This document shows, in pieces, positions 35,509 through 47,160 of a stretch of 53,434 nt of DNA. Every line of letters starts with the position of its first letter. Position 1 is the first letter of the stretch. This DNA comes from Pluralibacter gergoviae ATCC 33028 = NBRC 105706 (lineage in GTDB: Bacteria; Pseudomonadota; Gammaproteobacteria; Enterobacterales; Enterobacteriaceae): assembly GCF_001598855.1 (NCBI RefSeq), contig NZ_BCZS01000027.1, forward strand, positions 1-53,434, read 5' to 3'. A model generated the notes under the pieces. It saw only the letters and a list, made by a program, of their open reading frames with translations, did not search any database and had not been told where the DNA came from. The position numbers were made by a program, and so were the translations under genes.

Positions 35509-35584
35509 GTTGTTACCTGTAGAGATGCGTAGATTAAGAGGTTAGCCCGGCGGCCGTTGTGCGCCGCCGGGAAAAATCATAGCG

Positions 35585-37474
35585 TCAGGCGCTGCGGCGC
35601 AGCATACCCTGTTTTTTCAGCCACACCAGCAGAATGGAGATGGCCGCCGGCGTGACGCCGGAGATGCGCGAGGCCTGGCCGATAGACGAAGGCTTATGAT
35701 CGTTCAGCTTGGCAATCACTTCGTTGGACAGGCCGCTCACCTGGCGATAGTCGAGGGTGGCGGGCAGCAGCGTATTCTCATTGCGCTGCTGTTTCTCGAT
35801 CTCGTCCTGCTGGCGTGCGATATAGCCTTCGTACTTCACCTGGATCTCGACCTGCTCGGCCGCCTGCGGATCGTCAAGGCCCGGCGCGAACGGCGACAGC
35901 TGGACCAGCTGCGCGTAGGTCATCTCCGGGCGGCGGAGCAGATCCTCACCGCTCGCCTCGCGGGAGAGCGGCGCGGTCAGATGGCCGTTGACTTCGGCAG
36001 CCGCCTCGTGAGCCGGCGCAACCCAGCTTGCTTTCAGGCGCTGGCGCTCCTGTTCGATGCTCTCAAGCTTCTGGTTGAAGCGCGCCCAGCGCGCGTCGTC
36101 CACCAGGCCCAGCTCGCGGCCCTGCTCGGTGAGGCGCAGATCGGCGTTATCTTCGCGCAGCATCAGGCGGTACTCCGCCCGGGAGGTAAACATGCGGTAC
36201 GGCTCTTTAGTGCCGAGCGTGCAGAGGTCGTCCACCAGCACGCCGAGGTAGGCCTGATCGCGGCGCGGCGCCCAGCCCTCTTTTTCGGCAGAGAAGCGCG
36301 CGGCGTTAAGCCCCGCCAGCAGCCCCTGGGCGGCGGCCTCTTCATAGCCGGTGGTGCCGTTGATCTGTCCGGCAAAGAACAGGCCGTGAATGTATTTGCT
36401 CTCCAGCGTCGGCTTCAGATCGCGCGGATCGAAGAAGTCGTACTCGATAGCGTAGCCCGGGCGGACGATCTTCGCGTTTTCCATCCCCTCCATCGAGCGG
36501 ACGATCTGCATCTGCACGTCGAACGGCAGGCTGGTGGAGATCCCGTTGGGGTAAATCTCGTTGGAGGTCAGCCCTTCGGGTTCGAGGAAGATCTGGTGCT
36601 GATTGCGGTCGGCAAAGCGCATCACCTTATCTTCGATAGAGGGGCAGTAGCGCGGGCCGATACCCTCAATCACCCCGGCGTACATCGGGCTGCGATCGAG
36701 GTTGTTGCGAATAACGTCGTGGGTTTTCTCGTTGGTATGGGTGATGTAGCACGGCACCTGCTGCGGATGCTGGCTGGCGCTGCCCATGAACGAGAACACC
36801 GGCATCGGATTGTCGCCGTGCTGCTGAGCAAGCACGCTGAAATTGATGGTGCGGGCGTCGATGCGCGGCGGCGTACCGGTTTTCAGACGGCTGACGCGCA
36901 GCGGCAGTTCGCGCAGGCGGCGGGAGAGCGGGATCGACGGCGGATCGCCGGCGCGGCCGCCGCTGTAGTTGTCCAGCCCGATATGAATTTTGCCGTCGAG
37001 GAAAGTCCCGACGGTGAGCACCACGGCTTTAGCGCGGAACTTCAGGCCCATCTGGGTCACGGCGCCGACTACCCGATCGTTTTCGACGATCAGATCCTCA
37101 ACCGCCTGCTGGAAGATCATTAAATTTGGCTGGTTCTCCAGCGCGGTGCGCACCGCCTGGCGATAGAGCACGCGATCTGCCTGAGCGCGAGTGGCGCGTA
37201 CCGCCGGCCCCTTGCTGGCGTTTAGTATCCTGAACTGAATGCCGGCCTGGTCAATTGCCGTCGCCATCAGCCCGCCGAGCGCATCCACTTCTTTTACCAG
37301 GTGTCCCTTCCCGATACCGCCGATCGCCGGGTTGCAGCTCATCTGCCCCAGGGTGTCGATATTGTGGGTTAACAGCAGGGTCTGTTGACCCATGCGCGCC
37401 GCGGCCATCGCGGCCTCGGTACCTGCATGACCCCCGCCAATGATGATGACGTCAAAAGGATCCTGATAAAACAT
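35585..37474 (-). CDS. mnmG: tRNA uridine-5-carboxymethylaminomethyl modification enzyme MnmG
   Basis: This 629-residue FAD enzyme, when started at [22 protein letters not shown], has exactly the E. coli length; a 22-codon upstream extension is unlikely. The dinucleotide motif GGGHAG lies at 13-18, and [15 protein letters not shown] and [14 protein letters not shown] are conserved. With MnmE it modifies the wobble uridine of several tRNAs. Its 5' end abuts oriC, and its transcription influences origin firing in E. coli. Confidence 0.98.
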   Translation of the reverse strand: MFYQDPFDVIIIGGGHAGTEAAMAAARMGQQTLLLTHNIDTLGQMSCNPAIGGIGKGHLVKEVDALGGLMATAIDQAGIQFRILNASKGPAVRATRAQADRVLYRQAVRTALENQPNLMIFQQAVEDLIVENDRVVGAVTQMGLKFRAKAVVLTVGTFLDGKIHIGLDNYSGGRAGDPPSIPLSRRLRELPLRVSRLKTGTPPRIDARTINFSVLAQQHGDNPMPVFSFMGSASQHPQQVPCYITHTNEKTHDVIRNNLDRSPMYAGVIEGIGPRYCPSIEDKVMRFADRNQHQIFLEPEGLTSNEIYPNGISTSLPFDVQMQIVRSMEGMENAKIVRPGYAIEYDFFDPRDLKPTLESKYIHGLFFAGQINGTTGYEEAAAQGLLAGLNAARFSAEKEGWAPRRDQAYLGVLVDDLCTLGTKEPYRMFTSRAEYRLMLREDNADLRLTEQGRELGLVDDARWARFNQKLESIEQERQRLKASWVAPAHEAAAEVNGHLTAPLSREASGEDLLRRPEMTYAQLVQLSPFAPGLDDPQAAEQVEIQVKYEGYIARQQDEIEKQQRNENTLLPATLDYRQVSGLSNEVIAKLNDHKPSSIGQASRISGVTPAAISILLVWLKKQGMLRRSA

Positions 37475-37565
37475 GGTTTCTGCCTCGCATGAAAGCGGTG
37501 TGAATGATGGAGTGAAGCCCGGGCCGTGGATTCTACTCAACTTTAGTCCAGGGAGAAAGCACCTG

Positions 37566-37850
37566 CGATCCTGAGTATTAAAAAGAAGATCTTTTAAAGA
37601 GAGATCTGTTTTACTGTGATCTCTTATTAGGATCGCCTTCTCTTGTGGATAAGCCGGATCCTGCGTTTTGGATCAAATGCTTATCCAGGATCGTATGCTG
37701 TGAATGATCGGTGATCCCGCACCGTATAAGCTGGGATCAGAATGCGGAGTTATGCACAGGACGAAAACTAGCCAAACCTTATACTTTGGATAACTACCGG
37801 TTGATCCAAGCTTTTAACCAGAGTTATCCACAGTTGATCGCACGATCTTT
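37566..37850. other. oriC: Chromosomal replication origin oriC
   Basis: The segment between mnmG and mioC aligns with E. coli oriC. An AT-rich unwinding region with GATCT-starting 13-mer-like repeats lies at about 37566-37630. DnaA boxes are TGTGGATAA (R1, 37644-37652), TTATGCACA (R2 position, 37750-37758), TTTGGATAA (R3, 37785-37793) and TTATCCACA (R4, 37824-37832). Fourteen GATC (Dam/SeqA) sites are present. The R2 box reads TTATGCACA where E. coli has TTATACACA. Confidence 0.96.
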
Positions 37851-37857
37851 ACACTTC

Positions 37858-38298
37858 TCAGAGTAAATTTTTCCAGGATCCCAGCCAAATCTCGGCCGGA
37901 TCTTCCGGAATGTCATGTTCGAGGACGTTGATCTTCAGCGTCTCGCCAACCTGCTTCGCGCCGCAGGCGAGCAGTTCGGCATCGATTTTGTCGATTGCGC
38001 CGCAGAAGGTGTCGTATTCCCGGCTGCCGATGCCGACAGAGCCAAAGCGCACGGCGGAAAGATCCGGCTTCTGTTCCTGCAGGGCTTCATATAAAGGAAG
38101 AAGGTTTTCCGGAATATCGCCAGCACCGTGGGTTGAGCTGACCAGCAGCCAGATCCCGGACGCGGTCAGATCCTCCAGCAGCGGACCGTGCTGGACATCG
38201 GTTGAAAAACCGGCCTCTTCCAGCTTCTCTGCCAGATGCTCCGCCACATACTCAGCGCCGCCAAGCGTACTGCCACTGATAAGTGTAATGTCTGCCAT
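37858..38298 (-). CDS. mioC: Flavodoxin-like protein MioC
   Basis: This 146-residue FMN-binding flavodoxin fold has the phosphate loop ISGSTLGGAEYVAE (about 6-19) and SSTHGAGDIPEN (about 54-65) at the flavin. The family was linked to biotin synthase activity in vitro. The start at ADITLISG is supported by the E. coli protein; a 3-codon extension is possible. The gene reads toward oriC, and its transcription crosses the origin. Confidence 0.95.
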   Translation of the reverse strand: MADITLISGSTLGGAEYVAEHLAEKLEEAGFSTDVQHGPLLEDLTASGIWLLVSSTHGAGDIPENLLPLYEALQEQKPDLSAVRFGSVGIGSREYDTFCGAIDKIDAELLACGAKQVGETLKINVLEHDIPEDPAEIWLGSWKNLL

Positions 38299-38388
38299 CA
38301 CTGCCACCCTTTATTACTGAGGGTGGCATTGTACGCTGTGCGCGAGCTGGGATCTACCTGTGGAAAGATGTGGGATTAAAAAGAGGGA

Positions 38389-38847
38389 TCATGGCCGGAT
38401 GGTGCGCATAATCGGATTCTGCAGGGAGATCAGCGTCTCGGTGGACTGAATTTCATCGATTGTTTGGATCTTGTTGATAAGTACCTGCTGCAGGGCGTCG
38501 ATCGAACGGCACATCACCTTAATAAAGATGCTGTAGTGGCCGGTGGTGTAGTAGGCCTCGGTGACCTCATCAAGGCTTTCCAGCTTCGCCAGCGCGGAGG
38601 GATAGTCCTTGGCGCTCTTGAGAATGATGCCGATAAAGCAGCAGACATCGTAGCCGAGCTGCTTCGGGCTGACGTCGATGCGGGCGCCGGTGATGATCCC
38701 GGCCTGCTTCATCTTCTCGACCCGGACGTGGATCGTGCCGGGGCTGACGCCAAACTGTTTGGCCAGTTCGGCGTAGGCGGTGCGCGCGTTGGCCATTAGC
38801 GCCTCGAGGATGCCGCGGTCCAGATTGTCGATCTGATAATTTTCCAT
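38389..38847 (-). CDS. asnC: Lrp-family regulator AsnC
   Basis: This 152-residue protein has an N-terminal HTH (LAKQFGVSPGTIHVRVEKMKQAG, about 24-46) and a C-terminal RAM ligand domain forming octamers with asparagine. It activates the divergent asnA when asparagine is low. The 149-bp gap to asnA carries the shared control region. Confidence 0.97.
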   Translation of the reverse strand: MENYQIDNLDRGILEALMANARTAYAELAKQFGVSPGTIHVRVEKMKQAGIITGARIDVSPKQLGYDVCCFIGIILKSAKDYPSALAKLESLDEVTEAYYTTGHYSIFIKVMCRSIDALQQVLINKIQTIDEIQSTETLISLQNPIMRTIRP

Positions 38848-38996
38848 AGGTTTTTCTTATGTCTTTTGAACAATCACTCTATATTAGCGCCTTATTTTAA
38901 TGATTTAAAAGTAGAGAGGCCTTTTTAGTTGTTGATTATTGAATTTCACTGCCCTTCTGTTGCTTAATCAATGGCACAGGACAGAGGAGTAACACC

Positions 38997-39989
38997 ATGA
39001 AAACCGCTTATATCGCAAAACAACGCCAGATCAGTTTCGTGAAGTCCCATTTCTCCCGCGAGCTCGAAGACAGACTTGGACTCATTGAAGTCCAGGCGCC
39101 GATCTTAAGCCGCGTGGGCGACGGTACTCAGGATAACCTTTCCGGCAGCGAGAAGGCGGTGCAGGTGAAAGTGAAAACCCTGCCTGACGCCAGCTTCGAG
39201 GTGGTTCACTCTCTCGCGAAGTGGAAGCGTCAGACGCTGGGCCAGCACGACTTCAGCGCGGGCGAAGGGCTGTACACGCACATGAAGGCCCTTCGCCCCG
39301 ATGAAGACAGACTTTCCCCGATCCATTCAGTCTACGTCGATCAGTGGGACTGGGAGCGGGTGATGGGCGACGGCGAGCGCCATACCGGCACCCTGAAAGC
39401 CACCGTGGAGGCGATCTACGCCGGGATCAAAGCCACCGAGGCGGCGGTCAGCCGGGAGTTCGGCCTGACGCCGTTCCTGCCGGAGAAGATCCACTTTATT
39501 CATAGCCAGGAGCTGCTGAGCCGCTATCCGGATCTGGATGCCAAAGGTCGCGAGCGGGCGATTGCCAAAGCGCTCGGCGCCGTCTTCCTGATCGGCATCG
39601 GCGGCAAACTCTCCGACGGCCAGCGCCACGATGTGCGCGCCCCGGACTACGACGACTGGAGTTCGCAGGGCGAAGCCGGGCTGGCCGGTCTGAACGGCGA
39701 TATTCTGGTGTGGAACCCGACGCTGGATGATGCCATCGAGCTCTCTTCGATGGGGATCCGCGTGGATGCTGAAACCCTGAAGCGTCAGCTGGCGCTGACC
39801 GGCGATGAAGACCGCCTCGCGCTGACGTGGCACCAGGCCCTGCTGGCCGGCGAAATGCCGCAGACCATCGGCGGCGGTATCGGCCAGTCGCGCCTGACTA
39901 TGCTGCTGCTGCAGCTGCCGCATATCGGCCAGGTGCAGTGCGGCGTGTGGCCGCAGCAGGTGCGCGACAGCGTCAGCGCCCTGCTTTAA
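38997..39989 (+). CDS. asnA: Ammonia-dependent aspartate-ammonia ligase AsnA
   Basis: This 330-residue enzyme makes asparagine from aspartate, ammonia and ATP. It belongs to the class II aminoacyl-tRNA synthetase-like fold, with [22 protein letters not shown] and the C-terminal [12 protein letters not shown] motif 3-like segment. It has an AGAGGAG ribosome site and the same length as E. coli. Its stop lies directly against the convergent viaA stop, with no gap. Confidence 0.98.
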   Translation: MKTAYIAKQRQISFVKSHFSRELEDRLGLIEVQAPILSRVGDGTQDNLSGSEKAVQVKVKTLPDASFEVVHSLAKWKRQTLGQHDFSAGEGLYTHMKALRPDEDRLSPIHSVYVDQWDWERVMGDGERHTGTLKATVEAIYAGIKATEAAVSREFGLTPFLPEKIHFIHSQELLSRYPDLDAKGRERAIAKALGAVFLIGIGGKLSDGQRHDVRAPDYDDWSSQGEAGLAGLNGDILVWNPTLDDAIELSSMGIRVDAETLKRQLALTGDEDRLALTWHQALLAGEMPQTIGGGIGQSRLTMLLLQLPHIGQVQCGVWPQQVRDSVSALL

Positions 39990-41441
39990 TTAGCGCTTCC
40001 AGCGGCGCAGCAGTCTGCTGCGCAGCCCGGTATCGAAGCGCCAGATATGATCGAAGATGCGCATGATCCCGGGCTTACCGTGCTTTGACATCGCCACGGC
40101 GTGAAAGCGGTGCTGGTGTCTGCGCTGTAGTTCTCCCACTTTACTGACCACCTCGTCCGGCAGCCGCTGGGCGATAAAGTCCGAGATCACCACCGCGTCG
40201 GCATCGGCCCACGTCGGCTCCTGCAGCTTTTCGAGCACCGCCCGCAGGCATTTCGCCATATCGGTGCCGCCGCGAAAGCGCTGGCTGAGAAATCGGATCG
40301 CCTGCTCAAGCCCCTGCGCCCCGGTCAGCTCATAGCTCACCACCTCGCTGGCGAAGAGCATAATAAAGCAGCGGCGGTTGTCCGCCAGCGCCACCCGCAT
40401 CAGCGCCAGGCAGAAGGCCTTGGCGCACTGCTCGTTAAAGCCGCCCATTGAACCGGAGGTATCCACGCAGACCACGAACGGCCCGCGCGGCTGTTCATCG
40501 ACGTCCTGATGCACTACCGGACGCTCGCTGATTTTTTCCCGCCAGGCGTCGCCGTGCAGGCGGTAGGTCAGCAGCTGCTTCTCCACAAGCCGGCGGTAGA
40601 ACTCATACTCCAGCTCGCTGATGCCGAGCGTCGCCAGCTCCGCCGGCAGCAGGCGCAGAATATCATCGCTCTGCTGCAGGCCGTCGACCTGCTCCGGCAC
40701 GGTGGAGGGCTCGCGCACCAGCGCGCGGAAGGTCTCCATCGGCATGTCTTTTTTCGGCACCGACTTTGCCTCCCGGGATCGGCCAAGCTGCTCAGCCAGC
40801 TGGATAAGCTCCGGCTGATCGCTGAGAAAATCGCCGTATTTAACGATAAGCCGCCAGTCGCCACGCCTGAGCTGGCCCTCGCTCATGTCCCACAGCCGTC
40901 CGGCGGCGGTATCATTCTCCACCAGCAGCGGCTCCAGGTGGCCGCTGAGGGTCAGGCGCTCCTGCACTTCGCTCAGCAGCTGCTCGCGCTCGTCGTCCAG
41001 AAGCTGCTGGTTGAGGCTGGTGGCCTGCACCACCAGGCTCAGGCGCCAGCGCTGCAGAAAGAGCGTGTGCAGGGAGGCGGTAAAGCGGGGATTGCTGCTG
41101 ACCAGCTGCTGCGCCTGCGCGGCAAACGGCGAGCGGACGCGGTCAAGCTGGGCGAGGATCTGCGGCAGCTGAATAATAAACTGCGAGGTTGAGAGCGTGA
41201 GGTTCTTCTGGTAGCAGGCAACCTCATCGCTTAGCGCCTGCGGGACGTGGGTTTCCCGGAAGCGGGCCTTCAGCGCGCTGCGCCAGCGGGGAAGATCTTC
41301 CGCCAGCGCGTTTTTCAGCCGCGGGAATTTTTTAAAAAAGCCGACCAGCTGGGGGGAAGCCAGCAGGGTAACGATCGTCTCTTCGATCAGGCCCTCTTCG
41401 CTGACGGCCAGCATCACGTTCAGCGTGTCGAGGGTCAGCAT
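39990..41441 (-). CDS. viaA: VWA-domain protein ViaA, RavA partner
   Basis: This 483-residue protein has an N-terminal helical region and a C-terminal von Willebrand A domain with the MIDAS motif DTSGSMGG around residue 330. It stimulates the RavA ATPase; the pair has been linked to the respiratory complexes Nuo and Frd and to aminoglycoside sensitivity. Its start overlaps the end of ravA by one base, so the two are coupled. Confidence 0.96.
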   Translation of the reverse strand: MLTLDTLNVMLAVSEEGLIEETIVTLLASPQLVGFFKKFPRLKNALAEDLPRWRSALKARFRETHVPQALSDEVACYQKNLTLSTSQFIIQLPQILAQLDRVRSPFAAQAQQLVSSNPRFTASLHTLFLQRWRLSLVVQATSLNQQLLDDEREQLLSEVQERLTLSGHLEPLLVENDTAAGRLWDMSEGQLRRGDWRLIVKYGDFLSDQPELIQLAEQLGRSREAKSVPKKDMPMETFRALVREPSTVPEQVDGLQQSDDILRLLPAELATLGISELEYEFYRRLVEKQLLTYRLHGDAWREKISERPVVHQDVDEQPRGPFVVCVDTSGSMGGFNEQCAKAFCLALMRVALADNRRCFIMLFASEVVSYELTGAQGLEQAIRFLSQRFRGGTDMAKCLRAVLEKLQEPTWADADAVVISDFIAQRLPDEVVSKVGELQRRHQHRFHAVAMSKHGKPGIMRIFDHIWRFDTGLRSRLLRRWKR

Positions 41442-42937
41442 TACTGGCGCGCCTGTTTGATCTGGGCGCCGACGTCCTGCAGGCTGGCTTCAATTCGCCC
41501 CAGCCAGTCGCTGTGAATAAACAGGCACTTCTGCTGTTCGCTAAAGCGGTTGTGCTGCTGGTGCCACTCTTCCAGCAGGGCGTCGAGCTGCTGCTTCACT
41601 TCGTCGGGCATATTTTCCGGCGCTTCGGTGCCGGGCAGCGCCAGCCGGGATCCCTGCAGGCTGACGTCGCGCACCACCAGGTGCTGGGCCTGATCGACCT
41701 CCATATTCAGCACCTGGGCAAAGCCGATGCCGTTGAGCTTGCCGCGTATTTCACCGCCTTTCTCCAGCCACTGCGCCAGCGCCGGGCGCTCAATCGCAAC
41801 GTGAACGACGTTCATATCGTGGAGCTTCAGCGGCTGCTGCAAGAGTAACGTCAGCACCGGCTCCTGCACCTCTTCCGGAAGCTGATAGTGCGGGCGGCGG
41901 CTGAACATGCCGCCGAGGCGGGTGACCTTCAGCGCGGTTTTATCGCTTTGCTGCTGCTGAAGCTGCAGGCGGTGCTGGGTAATATTGCCAAGCCGGGTTA
42001 ACATCGCCTGCTGCTGCCATGCGTGACCGGTCATCAATATTTCGAGCTGGTTGTGCATCAGATTCAGGCTCTTAGCATCGTGCCACAGGCAGTCTTTCAG
42101 CAGGATCAGATCGATGGGCGCGATCGCATCGCGACCGCTGAAGAAGGCGCAGGCCTGCAGCAGGCGGACGGCCTTTTTCCAGCGCCTGTCCGATACGTAG
42201 GGCGCATCCGGCAGCGCTTCCAGCTGCTGGCGCAGCTGGTAGATAAGCTCAAAGACGCTGTCCGATAGAGTGACGGCGCCAATCGCCGTCTGCCACTGGG
42301 TAAACTCTTCGTCGCTGACCTGCAGACTTTCCTGCACCGGGTTGGCGTTCTCGTCCTGCTGGCTGACCAGCAGGGAGCGAAAATTGCCCTTCTCCTGCAC
42401 TTTATCCAGCCACAGGCGGATCAGCATCCGGTCATACAGCGCCTCCAGGCTGCTGTCCGCTTCCGGCAGTTCGTTGGAGGCGGTGACCAGCAGGCGCATC
42501 GGGATTTTCTCTTCGCTTGCGCCGTTGCGGAAGCTGCGTTCGTTAATGGCCGTTAACAGAGTATTCAGAATGGCCGGCCCCGCTTTCCAGATCTCGTCGA
42601 GAAAGACGATTTCTGCTTCCGGCAGATAGCCGGCGGTAAGGCGCTCGTAGCGGCCTTCATCCTTGAGCGCCTGAATTGAGAGCGGACCGAACACCTCTTC
42701 CGGCGTTGAGAAACGGGTCATCAGGTACTCAAAGGCGCGGGCGCTGCGGAAGGCGAATTTGATGCGGCGGGCGATCAGGCTTTTAGCAATGCCCGGAGGG
42801 CCGAGCAGAAACACGCTCTCGCCGCTCAGCGCCGCCAGCAGGCAGAGGCGAATGGCGTGGCTGCGCTCAAAAAGCCCCTTCTCCAGCGCGGCGCTCAGAC
42901 GGGAAATTCTTTCTGCTAATAAGTGTGATTGGGCCAT
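41441..42937 (-). CDS. ravA: MoxR-type AAA+ ATPase RavA
   Basis: The 498 residues equal the E. coli length with the start at [11 protein letters not shown]; a 13-codon extension is less likely. Walker A is GPPGIAKS (about 45-52), Walker B VFLDEI (about 110), sensor 1 TASNELPE (about 148-155). A triple-helical domain and LARA domain follow; in E. coli the latter binds the lysine decarboxylase CadA/LdcI. Confidence 0.97.
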   Translation of the reverse strand: MAQSHLLAERISRLSAALEKGLFERSHAIRLCLLAALSGESVFLLGPPGIAKSLIARRIKFAFRSARAFEYLMTRFSTPEEVFGPLSIQALKDEGRYERLTAGYLPEAEIVFLDEIWKAGPAILNTLLTAINERSFRNGASEEKIPMRLLVTASNELPEADSSLEALYDRMLIRLWLDKVQEKGNFRSLLVSQQDENANPVQESLQVSDEEFTQWQTAIGAVTLSDSVFELIYQLRQQLEALPDAPYVSDRRWKKAVRLLQACAFFSGRDAIAPIDLILLKDCLWHDAKSLNLMHNQLEILMTGHAWQQQAMLTRLGNITQHRLQLQQQQSDKTALKVTRLGGMFSRRPHYQLPEEVQEPVLTLLLQQPLKLHDMNVVHVAIERPALAQWLEKGGEIRGKLNGIGFAQVLNMEVDQAQHLVVRDVSLQGSRLALPGTEAPENMPDEVKQQLDALLEEWHQQHNRFSEQQKCLFIHSDWLGRIEASLQDVGAQIKQARQ

Positions 42938-43156
42938 AATTGAGGGGTGTCCTTTCGCTATCTGTCCGGCTTTCAACGGATTATAGCCGTTTGCTATTAG
43001 AGGATAACAGCGCGATAAGCGATACTACTTTCTTTGAGCAAGGTTAATCCCTCTTCATTTTAGAGTACGATTTTGTGATGAATCGTGCATACTGTGCGCT
43101 TTTTGTGGGTCCAGGGATCAGGGTCACATTTGTCTTATTAAACGAAAGACGAGTCT

Positions 43157-45028
43157 ATGAGCACTGATAATAAGCAATCATTACCGGCAGTTACCCTTGC
43201 GGCAATTGGCGTGGTGTATGGTGATATCGGGACCAGTCCCCTCTATACGCTTCGCGAGTGTCTGTCGGGACAGTTTGGCTTTGGCGTGGAAAGAGATGCC
43301 GTGTTTGGCTTTCTGTCGCTGATACTGTGGCTGCTGATATTTACCGTTTCTCTTAAGTACATCACCTTCGTGATGCGCGCGGACAACGCCGGCGAGGGCG
43401 GGATTTTGACGCTGATGTCGCTGGCCGGGCGCAACACCTCGGCGCGGGTCACCTCGACGCTGGTGATCCTCGGGCTGATAGGCGGCAGCTTCTTTTATGG
43501 CGAAGTGGTCATTACGCCGGCCATTTCGGTGATGTCGGCCATTGAGGGACTTGAAATAGTCGCGCCCCAGCTCGATTCGTGGATAGTACCGATATCCATC
43601 GTCGTCCTCACCCTGCTGTTTATGATCCAGAAGCACGGCACCGGAATGGTCGGCAAACTGTTTGCGCCGATCATGCTCATCTGGTTCCTGCTGCTGGCCG
43701 GTCTTGGGCTGCGCAGCATTATCGCCAACCCGGAAGTGCTGCAGGCGCTTAACCCGTACTGGGCGATGAACTTCTTCCTCGAATATAAGGCCGTCTCCTT
43801 CGTGGCGCTGGGGGCCGTCGTGCTCTCCATCACCGGCGTTGAGGCGCTGTATGCAGATATGGGCCACTTCGGCAAGCTGCCGATTCGCGTGGCGTGGTTC
43901 TTCGTGGTGCTGCCGTCGCTGGTGCTGAACTACTTCGGCCAGGGGGCGCTGCTGCTCAAGCATCCGGAGGCGATTAAGAACCCGTTCTTCCTGCTGGCGC
44001 CGGACTGGGCGCTGATCCCGCTGCTGATCCTCGCCGCGCTGGCGACGGTTATCGCTTCGCAGGCGGTTATCTCCGGCGTCTTCTCGCTGACCCGCCAGGC
44101 CGTGCGCCTGGGCTATCTGTCGCCGATGCGCATTATTCACACCTCGGAGATGGAGTCCGGGCAGATCTACATCCCGTTCATTAACTGGCTGCTGTACGTG
44201 GCGGTGGTGATCGTGATTGTCAGCTTCGAACACTCCAGCAATCTGGCGGCGGCCTACGGTATTGCGGTGACCGGCACCATGGTGCTGACCACCATTCTGT
44301 TCTCGACCGTGGCGCGCAAAAACTGGCACTGGAGTAAGTATGTCGTCGGCCTGCTGCTGATTGCCTTCCTCTGCGTGGACGTGCCGCTGTTTTCGGCTAA
44401 CCTCGACAAGCTGCTCTCCGGCGGCTGGCTGCCGCTGAGCCTTGGGTTCGTGATGTTTATGATCATGACCACCTGGAAGAGCGAGCGCTTCCGCCTGCTG
44501 CGCCGGATGCACGAGCACGGCAATTCGCTGGAGGCGATGATTGCTTCGCTGGAGAAGTCGCCGCCGGTGCGCGTGCCGGGTACGGCGGTCTTTATGTCCC
44601 GGGCACTGAACGTCATTCCGTTTGCCATGCTGCATAACCTCAAGCACAACAAGGTGCTGCACGAGCGCGTTATTCTGCTGACCCTGCGCACCGAGGACGC
44701 GCCCTATGTGCACAACGTCCGCCGGGTGCAGATTGAGCAGCTGTCGCCGTCGTTCTGGCGGGTTGTCGCCAGCTACGGCTGGCGCGAAACGCCGAACGTG
44801 GAAGAGGTGTTCCACCGCTGCGGGCTTGAGGGCCTGAGCTGCCGGATGATGGAAACTTCGTTCTTCATGTCCCACGAGTCGCTGATTATTGGCGAAGGGC
44901 GGCCCTGGTATCTGCGCCTGCGCGGCAAGCTCTTTCTGCTGCTGCAGCGCAACGCCCTGCGCGCCCCGGATCAGTTTGAAATCCCGCCTAACCGGGTGAT
45001 TGAGCTGGGGACCCAGGTCGAGATTTAA
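43157..45028 (+). CDS. kup: Low-affinity potassium transporter Kup
   Basis: This 623-residue KUP/HAK/KT symporter takes up K+ with H+. Twelve membrane helices occupy about residues 12-455, beginning at [20 protein letters not shown], the family signature. A cytoplasmic tail of about 165 residues follows. The 219-bp upstream gap holds no clear regulatory element that I could identify. It is followed by a REP-like element and a terminator. Confidence 0.97.
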   Translation: MSTDNKQSLPAVTLAAIGVVYGDIGTSPLYTLRECLSGQFGFGVERDAVFGFLSLILWLLIFTVSLKYITFVMRADNAGEGGILTLMSLAGRNTSARVTSTLVILGLIGGSFFYGEVVITPAISVMSAIEGLEIVAPQLDSWIVPISIVVLTLLFMIQKHGTGMVGKLFAPIMLIWFLLLAGLGLRSIIANPEVLQALNPYWAMNFFLEYKAVSFVALGAVVLSITGVEALYADMGHFGKLPIRVAWFFVVLPSLVLNYFGQGALLLKHPEAIKNPFFLLAPDWALIPLLILAALATVIASQAVISGVFSLTRQAVRLGYLSPMRIIHTSEMESGQIYIPFINWLLYVAVVIVIVSFEHSSNLAAAYGIAVTGTMVLTTILFSTVARKNWHWSKYVVGLLLIAFLCVDVPLFSANLDKLLSGGWLPLSLGFVMFMIMTTWKSERFRLLRRMHEHGNSLEAMIASLEKSPPVRVPGTAVFMSRALNVIPFAMLHNLKHNKVLHERVILLTLRTEDAPYVHNVRRVQIEQLSPSFWRVVASYGWRETPNVEEVFHRCGLEGLSCRMMETSFFMSHESLIIGEGRPWYLRLRGKLFLLLQRNALRAPDQFEIPPNRVIELGTQVEI

Positions 45029-45038
45029 GGTCTGCTGC

Positions 45039-45075
45039 CCTCACCCCGGCCCTCTCCCACAGGGAGAGGGCGCAG
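45039..45075. repeat. REP-like element after kup
   Basis: CCCTCACCCCGGCCCTCTCCC is followed by a loop and GGGAGAGGG. The inner 9-bp stem (45050-45058 with 45062-45070) is perfect, and outer C/G tracts can extend it. It is the fullest copy of the element seen also at 20359 and 25451, of a type common between enterobacterial genes. Confidence 0.75.
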
Positions 45076-45081
45076 GGGCTA

Positions 45082-45108
45082 AAAACGGTACTTTTGGTAC
45101 CGTTTTGT
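45082..45108 (+). terminator. kup terminator
   Basis: A perfect 10-bp stem AAAACGGTAC/GTACCGTTTT (45082-45091, 45097-45106) with a 5-base loop and short T tail. It lies between kup and the first rbs operator. Confidence 0.85.
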
Positions 45109-45117
45109 CTTGATATC

Positions 45118-45127
45118 GAAACGTTTC
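45118..45127. promoter_or_regulatory. Upstream RbsR-type half-strength operator
   Basis: GAAACGTTTC, a LacI-family palindrome core identical to the centre of the downstream operator, lies 79 bp (centre to centre) upstream of it, right after the kup terminator. Confidence 0.6.
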
Positions 45128-45194
45128 TACCGCGATCACAATTCTGCAATGCCGTGATGGTTTTCTTGCCGCTATTCGCCATAATCTGCAGCAA

Positions 45195-45208
45195 GCGAAA
45201 CGTTTCGC
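45195..45208. promoter_or_regulatory. RbsR operator at the rbs promoter
   Basis: The palindrome GCGAAACGTTTCGC, with AGCAA/CAGTG flanks, matches the RbsR site (CAGCGAAACGTTTCGCTG). It sits 14 bases before the rbsD start and would block transcription in the absence of ribose. Confidence 0.88.
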
Positions 45209-45222
45209 CAGTGGAGCAGAAG

Positions 45223-45642
45223 ATGAAGAAAGGTACGGTTCTTAACGCTGATATTTCCTCGGTCATTTCCAGACTCGGGCATACCGATACGCTGGTGGTC
45301 TGTGATGCGGGTCTGCCGATCCCTGACAGCACGCAGCGCATTGATATGGCGCTGACCCAGGGAGTGCCCTCCTTTATGCAGGTGCTGGAGGTGGTCACCG
45401 CGGAAATGCAGGTTGAATCGGCTATTCTCGCCGCGGAAATCGAAATTCATAATCCGCAGCTTCACGCCGCGTTGCTTACCCATCTTGAACAATTGCAGCA
45501 GCGCCAGGGAAACACCATTGAGATCCATTACACCACCCACGAGCAGTTCAAACAGCAAACCGCAGACAGCCGGGCGGTGATCCGCAGCGGAGAGTGCTCT
45601 GCGTATGCGAACATTATCCTCTGCGCCGGCGTGACCTTCTGA
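45223..45642 (+). CDS. rbsD: D-ribose pyranase RbsD
   Basis: This 139-residue enzyme interconverts pyranose and furanose forms of ribose for RbsK. The N-terminus [34 protein letters not shown] has the conserved catalytic His (about 20). The start has GGAG 14 bases upstream, and a longer upstream frame would cross the operator. It is the first gene of the ribose operon. Confidence 0.96.
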   Translation: MKKGTVLNADISSVISRLGHTDTLVVCDAGLPIPDSTQRIDMALTQGVPSFMQVLEVVTAEMQVESAILAAEIEIHNPQLHAALLTHLEQLQQRQGNTIEIHYTTHEQFKQQTADSRAVIRSGECSAYANIILCAGVTF

Positions 45643-45649
45643 GGCCGAT

Positions 45650-47155
45650 ATGGACGCACTACTGCAACTTAAGGGGATCGATAAATCGTTCCCGGGCGTA
45701 AAGGCCCTCTCCGGCGCGTCGCTGAACGTCTACGGCGGGCGCGTAATGGCGCTGGTCGGCGAGAACGGCGCCGGTAAATCGACGATGATGAAAGTGCTGA
45801 CCGGCATCTACAGTAAGGACGCCGGTTCTCTGCTGTGGCTCGGCAAGGAGACCGCCTTTAGCGGCCCCAAATCCTCCCAGGAGGCCGGCATCGGCATCAT
45901 CCACCAGGAGCTGAACCTTATTCCGCAGCTCTCCATCGCCGAAAACATCTTTCTCGGCCGCGAGTTCGTCAACCGCTTTGGCAAAATCGACTGGAAAACC
46001 ATGTACGCCGAGGCCGACCGGCTGCTGGCGAAGCTGAACCTGCGCTTTAAGAGCGACCGGCTGGTGGGCGAGCTCTCCATCGGCGATCAGCAAATGGTGG
46101 AAATTGCCAAAGTCCTGAGCTTTGAGTCGAAGGTCATCATTATGGATGAGCCGACGGACGCTCTGACCGATACCGAAACCGAGTCCCTGTTCCGGGTGAT
46201 CCGCGAACTGAAGTCCCAGGGCCGCGGCATCGTCTATATCTCCCACCGCATGAAAGAGATTTTTGAGATCTGCGATGACGTTACGGTCTTTCGCGACGGC
46301 CAGTTTATCGCCGAGCGCGAAGTCGCCACCCTCACCGAAGATTCGCTGATTGAGATGATGGTCGGGCGTAAGCTCGAAGACCAGTACCCGCACCTGGATA
46401 AAGCGCCGGGCGAGATCCGCCTGAAGGTCGATAACCTCTGCGGCTCCGGCGTCGAAAACATCAGCTTTACCCTGCGCAAAGGCGAGATCCTCGGCGTCGC
46501 CGGGCTGATGGGCGCCGGGCGTACTGAATTAATGAAGGTGCTGTACGGCGCGCTGCCGCGCAGCAGCGGTTACGTGACCCTCGACGGCCACGAAGTTGTC
46601 GCTAAATCACCGCAGGACGGGCTGGCCAACGGCATCGTTTATATCTCGGAAGACCGCAAGCGCGACGGGCTGGTGCTCGGCATGTCGGTGAAAGAAAACA
46701 TGTCCCTGACCGCGCTGCGCTACTTCAGCCGCGCCGATGGCAGCGTGAAGCACGGCGAAGAGCAGGAGGCGGTGGGCGACTTTATTCGCCTGTTCAATGT
46801 CAAAACGCCGTCGATGGATCAGGCTATCGGCCTGCTCTCCGGCGGTAACCAGCAGAAGGTGGCTATCGCCCGCGGTCTGATGACCCGGCCAAAAGTGCTG
46901 ATCCTCGATGAACCGACCCGCGGCGTGGACGTGGGCGCCAAGAAAGAGATTTATCAGCTGATCAACAAATTTAAAGCCGACGGCCTGAGCATCATTCTCG
47001 TCTCTTCTGAGATGCCGGAAGTGCTGGGCATGAGCGATCGCATCATGGTGATGCACGAAGGGCATCTCGGCGGAGAGTTCACCCGCGAGCAGGCCACTCA
47101 GGAAGTCTTGATGGCTGCCGCCGTAGGCAAGCTTAATCGCGTGAATCAGGAGTAA
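45650..47155 (+). CDS. rbsA: Ribose ABC transporter ATPase RbsA
   Basis: This 501-residue protein has two fused ATPase cassettes. The first has a normal Walker [10 protein letters not shown] (about 37-45) and Walker B IIMDEP. The second has the degenerate GLMGAGRTE typical of RbsA/MglA/XylG and a signature LSGGNQQK with [11 protein letters not shown]. It powers ribose import through RbsC. It lies 7 bp after rbsD. Confidence 0.97.
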   Translation: MDALLQLKGIDKSFPGVKALSGASLNVYGGRVMALVGENGAGKSTMMKVLTGIYSKDAGSLLWLGKETAFSGPKSSQEAGIGIIHQELNLIPQLSIAENIFLGREFVNRFGKIDWKTMYAEADRLLAKLNLRFKSDRLVGELSIGDQQMVEIAKVLSFESKVIIMDEPTDALTDTETESLFRVIRELKSQGRGIVYISHRMKEIFEICDDVTVFRDGQFIAEREVATLTEDSLIEMMVGRKLEDQYPHLDKAPGEIRLKVDNLCGSGVENISFTLRKGEILGVAGLMGAGRTELMKVLYGALPRSSGYVTLDGHEVVAKSPQDGLANGIVYISEDRKRDGLVLGMSVKENMSLTALRYFSRADGSVKHGEEQEAVGDFIRLFNVKTPSMDQAIGLLSGGNQQKVAIARGLMTRPKVLILDEPTRGVDVGAKKEIYQLINKFKADGLSIILVSSEMPEVLGMSDRIMVMHEGHLGGEFTREQATQEVLMAAAVGKLNRVNQE

Positions 47156-47160
47156 AAAAG

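Noticed and set aside
43181-44875. 564-codon minus-strand frame opposite kup
   Set aside because: It is antisense to a transporter with all family features; its composition is a mirror of hydrophobic codons.
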